This document shows, one piece after another, positions 21,101 to 30,900 of a DNA stretch of 64,000 bases; the stretch's first letter is position 1; each line of letters opens with the position of its first letter. Origin of the DNA: Chitinophaga qingshengii (GTDB taxonomy: Bacteria; Bacteroidota; Bacteroidia; Chitinophagales; Chitinophagaceae); the NCBI RefSeq assembly GCF_014529935.1, contig NZ_JACVFC010000001.1:558001-622000 (forward strand), in the 5' to 3' direction. Both the position numbers and the translations under genes were made by a program. Under the pieces are notes generated by a model, which was not told the origin of the DNA, searched no databases, and saw nothing but the letters and a program-made list of their open reading frames with translations.

Positions 21101-24100
21101 AGTGCAGATCAAATGTCGTTCTCAGGATAGCGTGTTTTTGCGACAGCATGGAAAGCGCTTTCTCCATCACGACCGGGTCCAGTCCCTTTGCCAGCAGGTG
21201 TCCCATCTGATCATGATAGATACCCAGCTCGGGGTTTATCTGGGAAGCGTATACCATTCCGCTCTGTATATCACTCATCGGGTAAACATCTTCTATGAGT
21301 GCGGCATCTTCACGGCTGCTCAGCACTTGTTCCTTCAGGGCGGCGATTTCTTTTTCCAATTCCTGCACGGCAGTATCCACCGGTTCAGCAACTTCCCGGT
21401 TATCCAGCATACGGGCGATTTGCTCTACCGTAGGCGTACCGTATACTTCAAACAGTTTCACCTCCTGGTCAAATGCCTCCCGGATGCGGGTCACCAGTGT
21501 GATCACCATAATGGAGTCGCCACCGAGTTTAAAGAAATCATCATATACACCTACCCCTGACACTTCCAGCACCTCTTCAAAAATCTCCGCCACTTTCTTT
21601 TCTACAGGATTGCGGGGTTCCACATGGGTACCCGTTTGCAGCCCCATCACATCCGGGTCCGGCAGGGCTTTTCTGTCTACCTTACCGCCGGGTGTCATGG
21701 GCATTTGTTTCAGTTCCACCATCAGCGATGGCAGCATATATTCAGGCAACAGTGTTTTACCATAAGCCAGGATACCTTCCGGATCGTAGGCTCCTGCCGG
21801 TACGACGTAGGCCACCAGCCGTTTGTTGTTGTCTTCTCCTTTGGCTACGACAGCAATGCGGTCTACCAGGTCGGACTGTTGCAGGATATTTTCTATCTCT
21901 CCCAGTTCTATACGGAAGCCGCGGACTTTCACCTGGTCATCTGCTCTGCCCAGGTATTCGATATTACCGTCGGGCAGCCATTTGGCAAGATCGCCGGTTT
22001 TGTACATGAGCGTTCCCAGTTCCTGGCTGAAAGGGTTACTGACAAATTTCGCGGTGGTTAAATCCGAACGGTTCAGGTAACCACGGGTAAGACCAGCACC
22101 GCCAATGTGCAGCTCTCCCGTAACGCCCACGGGTACCGGGTTTCCGTGTGTATCCAGCAGATATACCTTCACGTTGGCCAGCGGGCGGCCGATAGGCAAC
22201 GCCTCACCTGATCCGGCACTATCCGGCGTATAGCGGTATACGATAGCGGAGACCGTGGTTTCCGTAGGCCCGTAGATGTTATAAAAATCCACCAGTCCGG
22301 TCCATTTATCGGCAAATACTTTTCGGCACAACTCCCCTCCTGAAACAATCCTTTTTAGTCCGCCATAAGTACCTGGTCTTAGATTCATCAGGAAGCTGGG
22401 CGTGGCTTCCAGGTGGGTAATATGCTGATCGGTGAGGAATTTTTCAAATAATACCGTATCCAGTTGCGTAGTGGTATCTACCAATACCAACGCACAGCCA
22501 TTCAGCAAGGCGAAAAATATTTGTTCTACCGAAGCGTCGAAAATATAGTTGGATACGAGCAATATTCTTTCATCGCGGCCGATATTGTATTCCCTGCTCT
22601 GGCAATGAATCAGGTTGACCAGCGATTTTTGCGTGGCTAATACACCCTTAGGCTGACCAGTAGAACCGGAAGTATAGATCACATAAGCCAGTTGCGTAGA
22701 TTTGATATCCAGCTGCAACGGCGTTTTGGGGAAAGGCCCGATGATATCGTCGTTATCCAGTGTAACGATGCTAACGGCGTGGGTAGTGCTTCTTAGCTTG
22801 GCGATGATATTTTCGTTGGTCAGAATAATACCCGCGCCGGTATCAGCCAGTATATAGTTGATTCTTTCCAGCGGGTATTCCGGGTCAACGGGCACGTAGG
22901 CGCCACCTGCCTTGAGGATACCCAGTATACTGACGATCATCTCCGGAGAGCGGTCAATACAGATGGGTACCAGTGTTTCCGCCTTCACGCCTTTACCATG
23001 CAGGTAATGGGCCAGCTGGTTGGATCTTTCATCCAGCTGCCGGTAGGTCAGCGTAGTGTTGCCATGCACCAGGGCCGGCGCATCCGGGGTGGCAGTCACA
23101 TGCTCCGCAAACAATGAAACGATGGAAGCATCGGTGGGATAAGGGGTTTCAGTATTGTTGAAAGTATGCAGCAACAGTTGTTCTTCCGCATTGTTTAACA
23201 GCAACAGCGAACCTATTCTCGTAGCAGGAGCAGCTACGACAGAACGCAGCAGTTGCTCAAAATGTCCCATCATACGGTCGATGGTGCCTTTGGTGAACAG
23301 GTCGATGCAATACTCCACTCCGATGAACAAACCATCCGGTCCTTCTTCCGTTGTTACAGTCATATCGTAACGGGCCATGTCCTGCGCTGTTTTTACAGAA
23401 GAGAACTCCACCTCACCCAGGTGGAGATCCGGCACTTCCGGCATGTTCTGCAACACAAAGGCTACCTGGAACAACGGCGGGCGGCTCTGGTCCCTGTTTT
23501 CAATAACAGCGTCCACAATTTTTTCAAACGGCACGTCCTGGTGTTCGTAAGCGTGAAGGGTGGTTTCTTTCACCTGTTGTAATAGCGTGGTGAAAGCAGG
23601 GTTGTTACCCAGGTCATCTCTCAATACCAGGGTATTGACGAAAAAGCCGATCAGCCCTTCTATTTCCTTACGCACCCTGCCGGCAATGGGACTGCCCACA
23701 CAAATATCATCCTGACCGCTATAGCGGTGTAATAACACTTTAAAGGCAGCCAGTAAGGTCATGAATAAGGTAGTGCCTTGCTGGCGCGATAATGTGCGCA
23801 GCTGTTGCAGCAAGGCAAGATCCAGTTTATAGCTGGTAGCGGCGCCGCGGGGGCTTTGTATTGGCGGACGGGGGAAGTCCAGCGGCAGCTGTAAAGCCGC
23901 TACGCCGCCCAGTTTCTGTTTCCAGAAACTGAGTTGTTTTTCCAGTCCTTCCCCTGAAAGATTTTCCTGCTGCCAGATGGCAAAATCGGCATATTGCAAT
24001 TCCAGCTCCGGCAGTTGCGGGGCGCGGTTTTCAATGTACGCCTTGTATAATTCCACCAGCTCCTGTACGATAATACCGGTAGACCATCCATCGGAAGCGA

Positions 24101-24749
24101 TATGGTGTAGGGTCACTTCCAGGATATGCTCTTCTGCCCCCAGGATAATCAGATGCGCCCGCAACATATGATCTGCGGCCAGATCAAAGGGAGTATCGAT
24201 CAGTTTTTTGATGAAGTCCTGCAAAGCAGCCTCGTTATTGACGTACAGGGGTTCGTCCACAATTTCCAGTTGCCAGGCGCCGGGCGCCAGTATGTGCTGG
24301 TAGGCGATACCGGACTGCTGACCGATGACCGTTCTCAACACTTCATGCCGGTTAACGATCGTTTGTAAGGCATGCTGCAACGCGTGGCGGTCCAGGCGGC
24401 CTTTCAGTCGTAACACCGTGGGGATATGATAAGGTACGCTACCTTCCAGCTGATCGATGAACCACAAACGTTCCTGGCTAAACGAAAGCGGGATACGGGT
24501 GACCGATTTTCTGCGTTCCGGATCTATCCTGTTGCCGGGTGTTTGATCGGAAGCAGGCTGCCGGGTAGTTTTCAGGTAGTCAATTAAATGAGTTTTGTGG
24601 TTTCTCAGCTCATCCAGGAATAAACCATCAATTTCTCTGTCCTTTTCGATCTGCACAACCAGTTCATTTTCTTCGAGGGATATTTTTATTCCATCCTCAT
24701 TGGCGCGTTCCAGGAGCGCTAGTACATTGATAAATTTATGATCAGACAT
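14952..24749 (-). CDS. Nonribosomal peptide synthetase, modules 8-10
   Basis: Third enzyme of the line, 3265 aa: TubC-type docking domain (1-63), C-A-T, C-A-T, C-A-T, then an acidic tail. Predicted substrates: unassigned (DAEEVGIVSK), Thr (DFWNVGMVHK) and Ser (DVWHISLIDK). Module 8 is odd: its T domain carries GGDS (residue about 1077), usual before an epimerase, yet no E domain follows. Instead a charged helical linker (about 1110-1145, EVAEPVD...ELEKEIAALKEQV) leads into a condensation domain of a different subtype (EDVYPMSDIQSGMVY, HHAIIDGW). The other two C domains are ordinary (HHIASDGW, HHIAADGW). The C-terminus, PEDDDADIIEL, is probably the docking peptide for the next enzyme. Gaps are 36 bp upstream and 47 bp downstream, so it is in one operon with its neighbours. 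Confidence 0.97.
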   Translation of the reverse strand: MSDHKFINVLALLERANEDGIKISLEENELVVQIEKDREIDGLFLDELRNHKTHLIDYLKTTRQPASDQTPGNRIDPERRKSVTRIPLSFSQERLWFIDQLEGSVPYHIPTVLRLKGRLDRHALQHALQTIVNRHEVLRTVIGQQSGIAYQHILAPGAWQLEIVDEPLYVNNEAALQDFIKKLIDTPFDLAADHMLRAHLIILGAEEHILEVTLHHIASDGWSTGIIVQELVELYKAYIENRAPQLPELELQYADFAIWQQENLSGEGLEKQLSFWKQKLGGVAALQLPLDFPRPPIQSPRGAATSYKLDLALLQQLRTLSRQQGTTLFMTLLAAFKVLLHRYSGQDDICVGSPIAGRVRKEIEGLIGFFVNTLVLRDDLGNNPAFTTLLQQVKETTLHAYEHQDVPFEKIVDAVIENRDQSRPPLFQVAFVLQNMPEVPDLHLGEVEFSSVKTAQDMARYDMTVTTEEGPDGLFIGVEYCIDLFTKGTIDRMMGHFEQLLRSVVAAPATRIGSLLLLNNAEEQLLLHTFNNTETPYPTDASIVSLFAEHVTATPDAPALVHGNTTLTYRQLDERSNQLAHYLHGKGVKAETLVPICIDRSPEMIVSILGILKAGGAYVPVDPEYPLERINYILADTGAGIILTNENIIAKLRSTTHAVSIVTLDNDDIIGPFPKTPLQLDIKSTQLAYVIYTSGSTGQPKGVLATQKSLVNLIHCQSREYNIGRDERILLVSNYIFDASVEQIFFALLNGCALVLVDTTTQLDTVLFEKFLTDQHITHLEATPSFLMNLRPGTYGGLKRIVSGGELCRKVFADKWTGLVDFYNIYGPTETTVSAIVYRYTPDSAGSGEALPIGRPLANVKVYLLDTHGNPVPVGVTGELHIGGAGLTRGYLNRSDLTTAKFVSNPFSQELGTLMYKTGDLAKWLPDGNIEYLGRADDQVKVRGFRIELGEIENILQQSDLVDRIAVVAKGEDNNKRLVAYVVPAGAYDPEGILAYGKTLLPEYMLPSLMVELKQMPMTPGGKVDRKALPDPDVMGLQTGTHVEPRNPVEKKVAEIFEEVLEVSGVGVYDDFFKLGGDSIMVITLVTRIREAFDQEVKLFEVYGTPTVEQIARMLDNREVAEPVDTAVQELEKEIAALKEQVLSSREDAALIEDVYPMSDIQSGMVYASQINPELGIYHDQMGHLLAKGLDPVVMEKALSMLSQKHAILRTTFDLHSHKEGLQLVHKEIPVKVEYLDYGTLSDEEAKIRIDNYLKEERTRPLQMDKAPTWRATVFNLKEHSAFLFQCHHAIIDGWSDASFNTELNNLYLRLKAGEEVPPLEPLKCSYRDYVIEQIIEKRNAENREFWQQELAEYKRLNIFTQEAEDKRLVTTYEPAYLALLQQRTKEDGLTVKGLLFGAMLFALNMLTHEDEVTVGLVTNNRPAKEDGEKVIGCFLNSLPFRFQQDKLAFTWKTYFRQIENKLVEMKKRDRVSLPEIIKITGEQFLEGNPFFDVLFNFTNFHVYKNMEEGLAEEGPHELNNVLSYGVVNTYLTCNLSISGDVLVVNNSLKRKFKSGDSLEALQHYFDAVLTGYLEQYEAPVNRNAIHTAAELKQLMPAPAVGYPKQKNIVDLFTEQANRTPLNIAVVYEKQTLTYGELHERSSQLARYLRQQGVTAEMLVPVCIDRSVDMIVAILGILKAGAAYVPVDPSYPLDRIRYILEDTAATIVVSSSQCAEVCHQAAAGLNVVALDTDWDMISRESAAALDITIDPHHLAYVIYTSGSTGKPKGVLIEHVNVVRLFKTDAPLFDFTEADVWTMFHSFSFDFSVWEIYGALFYGGRLVVVPKEVTKDTAQFGELLIREGVTILNQTPSAFYALQDYLTARQHPTAIRIVVFGGEALNPSRIKPWRQLYPDCRLINMYGITETTVHVTFQELTDDQLDSSTSVIGKPIPTLYAYILNKYQALTPVGVAGELYVGGMGVAREYLNRPALSAGKFIADPFIPGNRLYRTGDLGRWLPDGTIEYLGRIDDQVKIRGFRIELGEIESALLEYEAVSKAIVLNRPDRNGNGRLVGYVVPQGTFDKNAILAYLRERLPEYMVPSLLVELDHLPLTINGKIDKKALPDPDEAALLASLYVAPRNESEQQLADIWKELLGVEQVGIHDNFFERGGHSLSATRLISILRNRLAAELSIRDLFLHPTIASLAARLHQQDKNTRPAVTVIERPAHIPLSFSQERLWFIDRLEGSIQYHIPAVLKLKGALDISALEYAFQQIVNRHEVLRTVIREEKGKPYQLVLAPDTWQLDVRLVAPAHKNEAKLKELINALFEVPFSLTADHMLRAHLLVLDKEEYILQITQHHIAADGWSTGIIVGELVALYNALVSGNTAVLPPLPVQYADYALWQRNYLSGEVLDTQLSYWEQQLSATTPLQLPTDHKRPPVQPVRGDSFDFKLDKTLSARLKTLSQQQGTTLFMTLLAAFKVLLYRYSGQEDICIGTPVAGRTQQELEGLVGFFINTLALRSQLRDNLSFTDLLQTVKETTLTAYDNQDVPFEKIVERVMKVRDLSRTPLFQVMFVLQNLPESAALQLGSVSIESEEVAHSFAQFDLSLSVQEDGEGLSGSIVYCADLFDAATIGRMTRHFSRLLEAIVQAPATNIHQLSLLSQDETQQLLYSFNSTYRNYPANKTLTTLLAEQVARTPDAVALVFEGNKLSYRELDERSNQLAHYLVRHGVGTETLVPICLDRSFEMVIGIWGILKAGGAYVPIDPEYPAERIRFMLADINADLLLSTSAHTAVINGTTGTRQTILLDAEWTQIAGEPISPVKTVVQPQQLAYVIYTSGSTGVPKGVMNEHAGVVNRLLWAQEYFALTAEDAVLQKTTFCFDVSVWELIWPSLVGARLVLAAPGGQKEPAYLKNIIAQEGITTIHFVPSMLDLFLEQVTAGEHIALRRVICSGEALKPQQVNTFRTKLPVPELYNLYGPTEAAIDVTYWQAPKTGADIEIVPIGKPVANTRLYVLDKSGNIVPPGGIGELHIGGIQVARGYLNRRELTAEKFVPDTFSQQDGARRYKTGDLVKWQPDGNLEYIGRIDDQVKIRGYRIELGEIENVLQGHDAVSQAVVVAQKNAVTDQYRLIGYVVPRNKFDRQELLTYLSSRLPDYMTPSLLIELEAIPLTTNGKIDKQALPVPDTTALTAEDYVAPRNETEQLLVDIWQELLGVSRIGTYDNFFTLGGHSLLAMRLIAEVSEVFGVELSVRTIFQLVTVEALAKYIKLHQLQQQPEDDDADIIEL
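18145..21289 (-). other. NRPS module 9: divergent C-A-T, Thr
   Basis: The C domain opens EDVYPMSDIQSGMVY and has HHAIIDGWSD. It resembles domains that follow an epimerase rather than the neighbouring L-L domains. The A-domain pocket DFWNVGMVHK is the threonine code (DFWNIGMVHK) with one conservative change. The T domain has GGHS near residue 2150. Thr offers a possible lactone-forming hydroxyl. Confidence 0.88.
21290..24500 (-). other. NRPS module 8: C-A-T with GGDS site, no E domain; substrate unassigned
   Basis: The C domain is ordinary (IPLSFSQERLWF, HHIASDGW). The A-domain pocket reads DAEEVGIVSK, which I cannot match to a known code. Glu at positions 239 and 278 would suit a basic side chain such as Lys, Orn or Arg, but that is only chemical reasoning. 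The T domain is GGDS although no epimerase follows. Confidence 0.75.
24560..24749 (-). other. TubC-type N-terminal docking domain of the third synthetase
   Basis: Residues 1-63 (NVLALLERANEDGIKISLEE..., ending DYLKTT) align with the N-termini of the second and fourth synthetases and with the TubC docking family. The partner should be the tail of the second synthetase (ending KTFKL). Confidence 0.8.
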
Positions 24750-24785
24750 GTTTGATGAGTTTTAGATTGACAAACGGGCGCATGA

Positions 24786-27700
24786 TTAGAGTTTAAAAGT
24801 TTTCACATCCTTAGCGGGTGTGAGTGTATCCTGTTGATGGAGTTGCAGATGCCTGCTTAACCCTTCAATGGTAGGGAGCTGGAAAATTAGTCCCACCGGC
24901 ACTTCTATCTGCAATACCTCCCTGATTTCAGATATCAGGCGCATGGTGAGCAGGGAGTGTCCGCCGAGTTCAAAGAAGTTGTCTTTGATACCCACCCGTT
25001 CTACGTTGAGCAGTTGTTGCCAGATGTTCACCAACTGGCGTTCTTTCTCATTGCGGGGCGCGAGATATTCGGAGGTCAGCAGTTCATCTGCTGCCGGATC
25101 GGGCAATGCTCTTTTATTCACCTTACCATTCGCGGTCAGCGGCAGTTTGTCCAGCTTCACCAGCAGCGACGGTACCATATATTCCGGCAGCCTGCTGTTG
25201 AGGTAAAGCCTTATGGCGTCCTTATCAAAACTGCCTTCCGGCACGATATACGCTACCAGCCGCTTGAAGCCGTTATTATCCGCTTTAGCCAGTACCACGG
25301 CCTGGTTTACCAGCGGGCATTGTTGCAGGGCGCTTTCCACTTCACCCAGCTCTATCCGGTAACCACGGATTTTCACCTGGTCGTCTATACGGCCCAGGTA
25401 TTCGATATTACCGTCCGGCAGCCAGCGGGCCAGGTCTCCTGTCCGGTACATCCGGGCTTTCGGATGGGCACTGAAAGGATCGGCCAGAAATTTTTTCGCC
25501 GTCAGTTCCGGCTGATGCAGGTATCCATTAGCCACCTGCACACCGCCGATATATAATTCGCCGGGGATGCCTCTGCCGCATAGCTCTCCGCGGCTATCGA
25601 GGATGTAAAGGGAGGTATTGCTGATGGGCTTGCCGATAGGTGGAAGCAACCTTTCCGCGAAGTCTGTTTCAGCGACTTCATAAGAGCTGACCACATGCGC
25701 CTCCGTAGGGCCGTAATGGTTATAGAGCGTAGCGCCCGTGTTATCCAGCAACGCCTTGATATCAGCGCTGAGCCTAAGTTGCTCCCCTGCCGTAAAGATG
25801 ATTTCCAGCGAAGCGGGATAAAGGGAGATGGCTTTGGCATAATCCGCCAGGCTCTTGAGCACCACGTAAGGCAGGAAGAGATAATTGATCCGGTAGTGCC
25901 GGATCTGCCGCAACAGTTCACCCGCGTCGCGGCGCGTACTTTCTTCTATGAGGAACAAAGTATGTCCCAGACATAGAGCGGAGAATATTTCCTGGAAGCT
26001 CACATCAAAATTCAGACTGGCGAACTGCAGTATCCTTTTGCTGAGCGAAGTGTTCATCTGCCCCTGCTGCCATTGCAACAGGTTGATCATGGCGCTGGAA
26101 GGCATTTCCACGCCTTTGGGGTTACCGGTAGTACCGGAAGTGTAGATGACATAAGCTACCGGCGCCGTTACTGTTTCTTCGGCAGATAATACCGGTCCGG
26201 CACCGATAGTCGCCCATTCCTTATCTATTTCAATGATGTCTGCACCGGATGATAGTTTCACTTTCGCAGCGCAACTGCTGCTGCTCAATATAACCGGACC
26301 CGCCGTATCGGTGATCATATAACGGATACGCGCCTCCGGATATTCGGGGTCTACGGGAACATAAGCGCCACCCGCCTTGAGCACCCCCCATATACCGACG
26401 ATCATGTTCAGTGACCTTTCAATACATACCGGTACTAATGTGCCGGCTGTGACGCCTTTGTTGCGCAGATAGGCCGCCAGTTTACCGGAACGTTCATCCA
26501 GTTCGCGGTAGCAGAGCTGCTCCCCTCCCAGCACCACGGCGATGCCACCCGGATTGCTGGCAACCTGCGCGGCGAACATGGCTGGCAGCGATTTCACTGC
26601 GGGATATTTAACAGCCGTATCGTTGAGCGAGGATAAAAGATAACGCCGTTCTTCTTCGCCAAACAGCGGCAACGTATCAATACGCTCTGCCGGTGATAAA
26701 GTGATGCTGCGCAGCAACTGTTCAAAGTGGGCAAACAACTGTCTGATGGTGTCTTCCCTGAACAAGTCGGTGCAGTATTCAATATTTACCTGCAAACCAC
26801 CGTCGTTTTCCGATACAAAAAAGGTGAGATCAAATTTGGCGGAAGTGTGCTCCGATGCTTCCGGCGTCAGTTGTACTCCGGAGAGAGAAGGACTGCCGCT
26901 TTCTTTGGTTTCCCATACAAACATCACCTGGAAAACGGGGCTGCTGCTGAGGTCCCGATGTTTCACCACCGTTTCCACGATCTTCTCAAAGGGGACATCC
27001 TGGTGATCGTAGGCGCGGAGTAAAGTAGTTCTTACTTCCTGCAACAATGCAGTAAAAGAAGGATTGTCACTCAGATCACTGCGCAAGGCCAGTGTGTTGA
27101 CAAAGAATCCTATCAGTCCTTCTACTTCCTGTTGTGTTCTGCCGGAAACAGGCGTACCCACGCAGATATCCGTTTGACCGGTGTACCGGTGCAGCAATAC
27201 CTTGAACGCCGCCAGCAGTGTCATAAACAAGGTAGTTCCCTGTTCCTGGCTGAGTTGCAGTAAATGAGCCGTTGTTTCCTTTCCGATAGCGTAGGACCGG
27301 AGGGCTCCCCGGTTACTTTGCACCGCTGGCCTGGTGAAATCTGCCGGCAGATTCAGGACGGTCACGTCTTCCAGTTTTTCTTTCCAGTATGCCAGCTTGC
27401 GGGCCAATACTTCACCGCTGAGGTATTTCCGTTGCCAGATAGCATAATCCGCATACTGAACGGAGATATCCGGCAGCTGCGCTGTTGCACCCTGCACAAA
27501 GGCGGCGTAGTGTGCAAGAAACTCCTGTAACATAATACCATGCGACCATTCGTCGGATACCAGGTGATGCAGGGTTAATACCAGGATAAATTCCTGTTGG
27601 GGTAAAGTGATGAGCTGTGCGCGCAACAGATGGTCTGTTGTCAGATCAAACGGCCGGTCTGTCAGTGCGGTGATCAATGTCTTCAGCGCAGCAGGATCAT

Positions 27701-27959
27701 CCGCATATTGTTCTCCGTCTATTATTCCGAGTTCCCACTTATCAGGCCCCATGATGTGCTGGTAAGGCGTTCCGTGTTGTTGAACGAAGACGGTACGTAA
27801 TACTTCATGGCGGTTAATCGTCGTACGCAGCGCATAGGCCAGCGCTTCCGGTTGCAAAGCACCTTTCATTCTCAGCACCATCGGAACATGGTATTGCACG
27901 CTGCCTTCCAGCTGGTGAATGAACCACAAACGTTCCTGTCCGTACGAAAGCGGGATCAG
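24786..27959 (-). other. NRPS module 7: C-A-T, Pro-like pocket
   Basis: C domain opens IPLSYGQERLWF and its motif reads HHLVSDEW (Glu for Gly). A-domain pocket DVQFFAHVVK fits the proline family DVQxxAHVVK, with Phe at 299. It is the sister of the module 14 A domain. T domain GGHS near residue 4248. Confidence 0.7.
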
Positions 27960-30900
27960 CGCAGGTCTGGCGCCCGCCGCCAGTTGTGGTGTGCGCAGCA
28001 TGTCCGTTTGTGCCGACAATCGGCCGGACAACAGTGCGATGGTAGGATAATCAAAGATGTCGCCGATCGCGACTTCTACTCCTAACTCTTTTCTGATAGC
28101 AGATACCACACGGATAGCCAGCAACGAATGTCCGCCGAGGGCAAAGAAATCGTCCTGGATACCCGGTTCTTCTACTTCGAGCAAATGCCCCCAGATTTTA
28201 GCCAATACTTGCTGTAAAGGCGTTTCCGGCGCCACATATCCATCTCCTGTTACAGTCAATGCCGGATCAGGCAGCGCTTTTCTGTCTACCTTACCATTGG
28301 CTAATAAGGGAAAACTATCCAGTACCACCAGGGCGGAAGGAATCATATAATCCGGCAAATGTTGCTCCAGCCAGGTATCGATGCTCTCCTGGTCGAAGGT
28401 ATCTTCCACGGTGAGATAACCAATCAGCCGCTTGCTGTCACTGTCTTCCCCGCGTGCTACTACCACGGCCTGGGAGATACCTCCCCGCTGCAACAGCGCT
28501 TTCTCTACCTCACCCAGCTCTACCCGGTAACCACGGATTTTCACCTGGTCATCCGCACGACCGGCGAATAACAGGTTGCCGTCCGGCAATACCTTTACGA
28601 GATCGCCGGTGCGATATAGTTTACCACTGCCGGCGATGAACGGATCGTCCACAAAACGACCGGCAGTTAAGGTTTCATTGTACAAATAACCCGTTGCTAC
28701 GCCGTCTCCGCCGATATACAGTTCCCCCGGAACACCCGCCGGGCATAACCTGCCGGCGTCATTCAGCACATATAAACGGGTGTTGGAGAAAGGCCTGCCA
28801 ACGGGAATATAATGACCATAGGGGGTATCATCGTTCACTACGTGCAGCAGTTTTCCGATAGTCGTTTCCGTCGGACCATAGTGGTTCACAATCGTTCCTT
28901 TCCAACCCGCGGCACGAATAGTATGTATGGTGGCCGTTTCCAGCGCTTCGCCGCCAAATATCAGCAACTTCTCCGGCAACAATAATCTTCCGTCAGCAGA
29001 CAATGCTCGCCAGTGGGAAGCTACGATCTTGATACAATCTATCGGATGGGCAGCGAAATAGTTACCCAGCAATTCACCATCACTGATCATTTCTTTGGAG
29101 AAGAGATGTAAACTACCTCCGCTCAACAGCGACGGGAACAGCACGGTATTACCCAGGTCCGTAGCGATACTGGACAATAATCCGAACGAACGGCTATGCT
29201 GTAGCGGCAATGCGGCTCTCAGGCCGAAGATATAATCCATCAGGTTGCGGTGTGTGACCGTAACGCCTTTGGGTTTGCCGGTACTGCCGGAAGTATAAAT
29301 CACGTACACTACATCGTCCGGTGCGGGCAACGTCGCCGGCACACGCCCATCCGCAAGGGTGATGGCGGTCTCATCTCCATCCAGCGTTATCACCGGGATA
29401 TCCACTGCAGATAGTTTCGCTTTGCAGGGCTTATCGCTGACCAATAGCTGTGCACGGGTATCTTCCAGTATAAACGCTACACGGTCCGCCGGGAAATCCG
29501 GATCTATCGGCACATAGGCCGCACCTGCCTTGATAATACCGAGTATACCCACTATCATCGCGGCAGATCTTTCCACGTATAAAGGCACCAGTGTTCCGGG
29601 TTGTACACCTTGCTGATGCAGGTAATGCGCGAGCTGATCAGCGCGTTCATTCAACTGCTGATAGGTAAGCCGTATATCTTCAAATACCAGCGCAGTCGCT
29701 TCCGGCGTAGCCGTTACCTGCGCATTAAACAGGTCAGCAAAGGTCTTATCCAGCGGATAAGGAACAGTGGTATGGAAAGCAGCCTGTAGTTCCTTTTCCT
29801 CCGCAGCAGACAACATCGGCAGTGCATCAATTGTTTGTGAAGGGTTGGCCACGATGGCCTGTAGCAGGGCTACATAGTGATCGCCCATGCGGGCAATGGT
29901 TTCTTCCTTAAACAGATCGCTTTTATAGACTGCATTTACGTGTAGCCCTGCGGGTTCGTCTGCTACGAAGAAAGTGAGGTCGAATTTGGCGGTGGTGATA
30001 GGCACGTCTTCTCCGGACCAGATCACCTCTCCCAGCTTCAGGTCTTCTTCGCCCGGCACATTCTGCATGACAAACATGGTCTGGAACAGCGGACTTCTCG
30101 AAGGATCGCGGTCTTTCACCACCGTTTCCACCACCTTTTCAAACGGCACATCCTGGTAGTTGTACGCATCCAGGGTAGTTTCCTTCACCTGTTGCAACAG
30201 TTTCCGGAAATCCGGACCATCACTCAGGTCGCTACGCAATGCCAGGGTATTAATAAAGAAGCCAATCAGGTTTTCTATTTCGGGTTGTGGACGGGCAGCA
30301 GCAGAGCAACCTACACTGATATCCGTTTGATGGCTGTAACGGTACAGCAACACTTTAAACGCTGCCAGCAAGGTCATATAGAGGGTAGCTCCTTCCTGCT
30401 GCGCCAGCTGTGAGAGCTGGTCTGACAGTGTTTTATCGATGCTGAAAAGAATACTGCTGCCACGGGTGGTTTGTGTGGCTGGCCGTGCAAAGTCTGTCGG
30501 CAGGTCCAGCGGCGCCACCCCGCTCAGTTTTTCTTTCCAGTAGGCCAGTTTATGCTCCAGCACATCGCCTGTCAGATAGTTGCGCTGCCAGATAGCATAG
30601 TCTGCAAATTGCAGGTGCATAGGCGGCAGCTGTGGCGTCCGTTCTTCCGTATAGGCGGCGTATAGCTCCATTACCTCATTGACAATAATACCAGCCGACC
30701 AGGCATCAGAAGCGATATGATGTATCACCAGCGCCAGCACATATTCGTTGTTGTCCTGCGCAATCAGGTGCGCACGCAGCATATGATCGGCTGACAGGTC
30801 GAAAGGTTTTTCTACCAGCGACTGTACATAGGCCTGCAAAGCGCCTTTATCTTTTTTATACAAGGGCTCATCTGTCACTGCCAGTTCCCAGGGACGATCG

